Below, piece after piece: positions 24,769 to 28,870 of a stretch of 28,870 bases of DNA (positions are counted from its first letter, which is position 1; each line of letters begins with the position of its first letter). The stretch comes from Coriobacteriia bacterium (lineage in GTDB: Bacteria > Actinomycetota > Coriobacteriia > Anaerosomatales > Anaerosomataceae). The notes below the pieces were generated by a model. The model was not told where the DNA came from. It saw only the letters and a program-made list of their open reading frames with translations, and made no database searches. The DNA is taken from contig JAFGUS010000176.1 of the NCBI GenBank assembly GCA_016938395.1, positions 1 to 28,870 of the forward strand, written 5' to 3'. The position numbers were made by a program, and so were the translations under genes.

Positions 24769-26394
24769 GTGCGAGCGCGTGGCAGCGTGCTTGGTGCGGT
24801 GTGCCTGATCGTGATGGCATGCTGTGCATCGCCGGGTTGCGTGCCGCCGGAGTCGTCCGCGGTCGCGCCGGTGGTCAGGCCACGACTGGAATCCGTCCTG
24901 CCCACCGTGACCATCGAGATCCCCGAGCCTGACGGTCCCAATCCGGACGTTGACGGTATCAAGATCGCTTCGTTCCTGGGCGGAGAGACCCGCCGGTTCT
25001 ACGGCATCGGGCCGGTCCCGGAGACGCTCGAAGTCATCTGGCGCACGAGCATCGGCTCGGGGACGACCGGTGGGACGGCGAGCTCGAGCGGGATGGTGCA
25101 GTGGGCAGGTACCGGCTGGACGGGCCAGCCAGCGCTCGTGCGCGAGGGAGGGAAGCTCTACCTGCTCGTCGGCGGATTCGACCACAACCTGGTGAAGATC
25201 GATGCCGAGACCGGCGAGGAGCTGTGGTCGTACACGTTCGACGATGTCATCAAGGGAAGCCCGACAGTCTTCAGGATGCCCGATACCGGGAAGCTTGCGG
25301 TCGTGTGCGGCTCGCGCAGGGGCTTCCCACGCTCGATCGCGGACGCCTCGATCGCACCTGTGCGCTGTGTCGACTTCGAGACCGGGGAGGAGCTCTGGCG
25401 CCTCACCGCTCCGCGTACCCGCAGCTACAGCCGCGACGCGGACTCGAGTCCCGTGATGATCGGTGACACCCTCTACGTTGCGATCGAGACGGGGCACGTG
25501 TACGCGATCGACCCGGCCAAGACCGAGGAGCGCGATGGCCATCGGTGGCCGGTCATCAAGGCCGAGCAGGTCCTGCTCGGCGATTCGCGCGCGTCGTCCC
25601 ACGGCGGCAACCTCGTGCTCGAGAGCTCGCCATCGGTCATCGGCGATACGATCTACCTCGCCTCGGGCGCCGGTCACGTGTACGGGCTCGACAAAGACGA
25701 CCTTTCCGTGGTCTGGGACCACTGGATCGGCTCGGATCTTGACGGCTCCCCGGTCACCACCTCCGATGGGCATATCCTCCAGGCGGTCGAGAAGCAGTAC
25801 ATTCCGGGAAGCGGCGGTGTGCTCAAGCTCGATCCGCGCAAGCCGGGCGAGGACGCGGTCGTCTGGTTCTTCCCGACCGCCAACCGGACGTTCGCCGACT
25901 GGCAGGGCGGTGTCATCGGGTCGGTGGCGGTGAACGACTCCTACGGCTCGGATGCCAGGAGGCCCGCGCTTGCGGCGTTCACCGCGATCGACGGCAACCT
26001 CTACGTCATCTCGCAGGACGAGACGGAGGGCACTGTGGCGGGCCCGCAGGCGCAGTCCGGTGTGCCGACACCCAAGCTCGTCTTCAAGCAGAACGTCGGC
26101 GGTGGCATCTCCACGCCACTGATGGTGGATGATTACATCATCCAGGGCGGTTACGGTGCGACGATGAACGTCTTCAGGATCGACTATGAGGCCGAGGGCG
26201 GCGTGCCGCTCAAGGACCGGTCGGGCAACCAGTGGACCGTCGGCGTCGAGAAGATCGCGAGTTTCGCCGCAGGCAGCTTCGAGTCCACGCCCATCGTCTG
26301 GCAGGGGCGGATCTACGTGGGTTCGCGGGATGGCTCGTTCTACTGCCTTGGAGACCCGGACTACGCATCACCGGAGGCTCCAGCCACGCCGTGA
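24769..26394 (+). CDS. PQQ-type beta-propeller repeat protein, probable lipoprotein
   Basis: I place the start at GTG 24769, which has a perfect AAGGAGG 5 bp upstream; an upstream ATG at 24688 is in frame but would run through the previous gene's end. The resulting 541-residue protein begins with a basic, hydrophobic signal (VRARGSVLGAVCLIVMACC); C18, C19 and C24 are lipobox candidates, though none fits the consensus perfectly. The body holds repeated PQQ/propeller blades such as NLVKIDAETGEELWSY, VRCVDFETGEELWRL, HVYAIDPAK and HVYGLDKDDLSVVWDHW. No PQQ-dehydrogenase catalytic residues are visible. Its role may be binding or scaffolding on the cell surface. A related pattern is the BamB group, but there is no other evidence for that here. 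Confidence 0.85.
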   Translation: MRARGSVLGAVCLIVMACCASPGCVPPESSAVAPVVRPRLESVLPTVTIEIPEPDGPNPDVDGIKIASFLGGETRRFYGIGPVPETLEVIWRTSIGSGTTGGTASSSGMVQWAGTGWTGQPALVREGGKLYLLVGGFDHNLVKIDAETGEELWSYTFDDVIKGSPTVFRMPDTGKLAVVCGSRRGFPRSIADASIAPVRCVDFETGEELWRLTAPRTRSYSRDADSSPVMIGDTLYVAIETGHVYAIDPAKTEERDGHRWPVIKAEQVLLGDSRASSHGGNLVLESSPSVIGDTIYLASGAGHVYGLDKDDLSVVWDHWIGSDLDGSPVTTSDGHILQAVEKQYIPGSGGVLKLDPRKPGEDAVVWFFPTANRTFADWQGGVIGSVAVNDSYGSDARRPALAAFTAIDGNLYVISQDETEGTVAGPQAQSGVPTPKLVFKQNVGGGISTPLMVDDYIIQGGYGATMNVFRIDYEAEGGVPLKDRSGNQWTVGVEKIASFAAGSFESTPIVWQGRIYVGSRDGSFYCLGDPDYASPEAPATP

Positions 26395-26422
26395 TGTGGC
26401 GGTGCGATGTCGCAGAACCGTG

Positions 26423-26428
26423 TAGACT
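26423..26428 (+). promoter_or_regulatory. Candidate -10 element of the ABC importer operon
   Basis: TAGACT lies 43 bp before the binding-protein start in the 76-bp intergenic gap. The -35 is not clear. GGGAGA (26455-26460) is the likely ribosome site. Confidence 0.35.
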
Positions 26429-26470
26429 CATGCATCGTCACGTCCGCGATCACAGGGAGAATCGAGATCC

Positions 26471-27466
26471 ATGAGCAGGGGAAGCAGCATCCGCTCCACA
26501 CTGGCTGTCGCACTTGTGTTGGCGCTTTCGCTCGCCGGCTGCTCGCCCGTCGAGGAGACCGGGCCGGAAACGGAGGCCGGCTCGTCTGAGCCTGTCGCAC
26601 TCGTCATCGGCACGCTCGCGACGCAGGACGCGCTGCCGCTCTGGGTTGCCGAGGAGCGCGGACACTTCGAGGGCGCGGGTCTCACCGACGTCGAGATCGT
26701 GACCTTCCAGAGCGCACAGGAGTGCCAGGCCGCCTTCACGGCAGGCTCGGTCGACGCGCTCATGACCGACATCATCGTCGCGGCCAAGCTGCACGCCTCG
26801 GGTACGCCGGTCCTCATCTCCACCGTGATGCTTGGCGCCGACACCGCCGAGGGTCGCTTCGCCGTCGTCGCGGCTCCCGGATCTGGTATCACCACGATCG
26901 AGGACCTTGCGGGCGTACCGGTCGGTACCGCTGCCGGGACGATCACCGAGTACGTACTCGACAAGCTCATGGCCGAGGCGGGTGTGGCTGCAGGAGACGT
27001 GGTCAAAGAAGAGGTTCCCAAGATGCCGGTGCGCTTCCAGCTCCTCCTGTCCGGTCAGCTCAAGGCAGCATCGCTGCCCGAGCCGTTCGTGACGCTCGCG
27101 GAACTGCAGGGCGCCACGATCGTGGGCGGCGGCGATGACACCGGTGCTCCGGAGAATATCTCGCAGAGCGTACTTGTGATCAGTCGCGAGTACACATCCG
27201 ATCCCGGGGGCGCCGCATCGCTGGAGGCGCTGCTCGCTGCGTGGGATCTCGCGGTCGACGATCTGAACTCCACTCCCGACGACTTCCGCTCCACGCTCGT
27301 GAGCAAGGCGGGTCTGCCCGAGGAGCTCGCCGACACCTACCAGGTGAGCAGTTACCCGAAGGCGCAGCCCCCGGCGCCGGAGCAGGTGCAGGCGGTCCTC
27401 GATTGGATGGCCGGGCGCGGGTACCTCACCGCCGAGGTCACCCCCGCCGACCTGCTCGATCGGTAG
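26471..27466 (+). CDS. ABC transporter substrate-binding lipoprotein, SsuA/THI5-like
   Basis: The 331-residue protein has a lipoprotein signal with lipobox LAGC (C24). The mature part has the periplasmic-binding-protein fold of the NMT1/THI5/SsuA type: GTLATQDALPLWVAEERGHFEG (about 47-68), an AFTAGSVDALMTD segment (91-103) and an EDLAGVPVGTAAG strand-loop. Relatives bind alkanesulfonates, taurine, nitrate, thiamine precursors or aromatic acids, and the sequence does not let me choose. It is followed by an ATPase 10 bp downstream and a permease, giving a complete SsuABC-type importer apart from the cut end. Confidence 0.88.
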   Translation: MSRGSSIRSTLAVALVLALSLAGCSPVEETGPETEAGSSEPVALVIGTLATQDALPLWVAEERGHFEGAGLTDVEIVTFQSAQECQAAFTAGSVDALMTDIIVAAKLHASGTPVLISTVMLGADTAEGRFAVVAAPGSGITTIEDLAGVPVGTAAGTITEYVLDKLMAEAGVAAGDVVKEEVPKMPVRFQLLLSGQLKAASLPEPFVTLAELQGATIVGGGDDTGAPENISQSVLVISREYTSDPGGAASLEALLAAWDLAVDDLNSTPDDFRSTLVSKAGLPEELADTYQVSSYPKAQPPAPEQVQAVLDWMAGRGYLTAEVTPADLLDR

Positions 27467-27476
27467 CCTCGACGCG

Positions 27477-28259
27477 ATGTCGTTCCTCTCACTGCAGGAT
27501 GTCTCGCTTTGCTACGAGGGCCAGGACCGTGCGGTCCGGGCCCTCGAGGGGCTCTCGCTCGCGGTGGGCCGAGGTGAGCCGATCGCGGTGATCGGGCCGA
27601 GCGGGTGCGGTAAGTCCTCGATGCTCCTGCTGGCGGCAGGGCTGCTGGCACCCACGGGCGGGACGGTGCGTGTCGATGACCAGCCGCTCGCGGGCCCCCG
27701 GCGCGCGACCTCACTGATCTTGCAGGAGCACGGACTTCTGCCCTGGAAGACCACCGAGGACAACGCCGCACTCGGTCTGCGGATCAGGGGCGCAGATCGG
27801 CGCGAGTCCCGCGAGCGCGCACGGGAGGCGCTCGACCGCGTGGGTTTGGCTGAGTTCGCACGGGCGTATCCCGGTGAGTTGTCGGGCGGTATGCGGCAGC
27901 GCGTCGGGCTGGCGCGCGCGGTCGCGCTCGACGCCGATCTGCTGCTGATGGACGAGCCGCTCTCGGCGCTCGACGCGCTCCGGCGTGAGGACCTCCAGGA
28001 CGTGCTGCTCGATCTGTGGCGACGCCGTGGCCACGCGCAGGTGCTCGTGACCCACTCGATCGAGGAGGCCGTCTTCCTCGGCAGGCGGGTCGTCGTGATG
28101 ACACCGTCGCCGGGCGCGGTGCGGAGCATCGTGCAGAACGCGGATGCGGGTGAGCCAGGCTACCGGCTCGATCCCGTCTTCCACGAGCGCTGCGCGGAGC
28201 TCAGGGAGATCCTCGCGAGCGAGGGCGCGTTGCACGCCGAGGAGGGGGTGCGCACGTGA
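27477..28259 (+). CDS. ABC transporter ATP-binding protein, SsuB/TauB-like
   Basis: The 260-residue ATPase has Walker A GPSGCGKSS (40-48), Q-loop Q83 in LILQEHGLLPW, signature LSGGMRQR (135-142), Walker B LLLMDE (155-160), the D-loop SALDA (163-167) and H-loop H193 in VTHSIEEA. The QEHGLLPW segment after Walker A is typical of the nitrate/sulfonate/taurine group. The C-terminal SPGAVRSI piece is also usual there. All catalytic residues are present. It follows the binding-protein gene by 10 bp and overlaps the permease start by 4 bp. Confidence 0.95.
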   Translation: MSFLSLQDVSLCYEGQDRAVRALEGLSLAVGRGEPIAVIGPSGCGKSSMLLLAAGLLAPTGGTVRVDDQPLAGPRRATSLILQEHGLLPWKTTEDNAALGLRIRGADRRESRERAREALDRVGLAEFARAYPGELSGGMRQRVGLARAVALDADLLLMDEPLSALDALRREDLQDVLLDLWRRRGHAQVLVTHSIEEAVFLGRRVVVMTPSPGAVRSIVQNADAGEPGYRLDPVFHERCAELREILASEGALHAEEGVRT

Positions 28260-28870
28260 AGACGCCCCTCAGCCGCCCTGCCGGCTACCTGATAGCGGTA
28301 CTGGCACTCCTGCTCGGCTGGGAGCTTCTCGCGCTCGCCCTCGGGTCGCCCGCGCTCCCGGGGCCGCTCGAGGCGCTTCCGGCGTTCGTGGCGCTTGTCC
28401 CCGAGCTGACCGTGCACGCCCTGCTGTCGCTGTGGCGCGTGAGCATCTCGATGGTCATCGGCGCGGTTCTCGCCGTGCCGCTCGGGCTAGCGATCGGCCG
28501 TTCCCCACGTGCCGACAGCATCTTTGCGCCGCTCATGTTCCTCACGTACCCAGTGCCCAAGGTCGTGTTCCTGCCGGTGCTGCTCGTGCTCTTCGGCCTG
28601 GGTGACGTCTCCAAGATCGTGCTCATCGCGACCATCGTCTTCTTCCAGATCCTGCTCACGGCACGCGACGCGGCGCGAGCAGTGCCCGAGGGCGCGGTGC
28701 TCTCCGTCCGGTCGCTCGGGGCGAGCAGGCTGGATATCGCGCGGCATGTGGTGTTCCCGGCGGCGCTCCCCGACATCTTCACGGCACTCCGCATCAGCAC
28801 CGGTACCGCAGTGGCGGTGCTATTCCTGGCGGAGTCGATCGCGGGGACCGACGGTCTCGGCTGGTTCATC
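28256..28870 (+). CDS. ABC transporter permease, SsuC/TauC-like, 3' end cut by the window
   Basis: The GTG at 28256 overlaps the ATPase stop (GTGA), and 205 residues are visible to the window edge with no stop. The sequence is strongly hydrophobic, with a first membrane helix at about 11-28, then several more from about 50. The EAA-type loop GASRLDIARHVVFPAALP (about 157-174) identifies the binding-protein-dependent permease family. FLAESIAGTDGLGWFI at the end matches the last conserved segment of SsuC/TauC proteins, so perhaps 40-50 residues are missing. Together with the two genes before it this makes one importer operon. Confidence 0.92.
   Translation, partial: MKTPLSRPAGYLIAVLALLLGWELLALALGSPALPGPLEALPAFVALVPELTVHALLSLWRVSISMVIGAVLAVPLGLAIGRSPRADSIFAPLMFLTYPVPKVVFLPVLLVLFGLGDVSKIVLIATIVFFQILLTARDAARAVPEGAVLSVRSLGASRLDIARHVVFPAALPDIFTALRISTGTAVAVLFLAESIAGTDGLGWFI

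Noticed and set aside
1..28870. Search by eye for tRNA, rRNA, CRISPR arrays, transposases or phage genes
   Set aside because: None was recognised; every gap between genes is short and holds at most promoter, operator or hairpin signals.

Overview
The window is 28.9 kb of GC-rich bacterial DNA with tightly packed genes, all on the + strand. It looks like one ordinary chromosomal stretch from an anaerobic, high-GC Gram-positive of the actinobacterial type, perhaps a Coriobacteriia- or Anaerosomatales-like lineage. This placement is an inference from the base composition, a multiheme c-type cytochrome, class A penicillin-binding protein architecture, a YerC (TrpR-family) gene joined to dnaE, and a HisZ/short-HisG histidine pathway. 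No rRNA, tRNA, CRISPR array, insertion sequence or prophage gene was seen, and no gene-free stretch exceeds about 160 bp.

Layout. 1-2681: the 3' part of a multiheme cytochrome c gene, then an O-antigen-ligase/TPR membrane protein. 2736-3715: a two-gene module made of an excisionase-type HTH fused to a minimal nucleotidyltransferase, overlapped by a 74-residue unknown protein; its promoter suggests a leaderless mRNA. 3785-8350: ilvE, a class A penicillin-binding protein and cimA (citramalate route to isoleucine). 8485-10542: an MFS transporter behind a pair of operator-like repeats, then an FAH-family hydrolase. 10665-14447: yerC and dnaE. 14458-23555: the histidine cluster hisZ-G-D-C-B / H-A-F / Nim-like flavoprotein / small membrane protein / hisIE. 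23562-26394: an M48-like membrane protein that has lost its catalytic motif and a PQQ-type beta-propeller lipoprotein. 26471-28870: an SsuABC/TauABC-type importer whose permease runs off the window end.

The cluster supplies all dedicated histidine steps except histidinol-phosphate phosphatase. HisZ and the short catalytic HisG form the first, feedback-controlled enzyme. A good sigma-70 promoter (TTGACG, 17 bp, AATACT) precedes hisZ, with two AT-rich palindromes over and just after it. The natural candidate to bind them is the YerC protein encoded 4 kb upstream. Between hisB and hisH lies a 140-bp element with perfect 22-bp terminal inverted repeats that can fold along most of its length.

The points most worth a second look are that hairpin element, the hisZ operator/YerC link, the HTH-nucleotidyltransferase plus small-protein module, and the pseudo-M48 protein. 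I did not find an obviously new multi-gene defence or metabolic system; the 2736-3715 module is the closest candidate.
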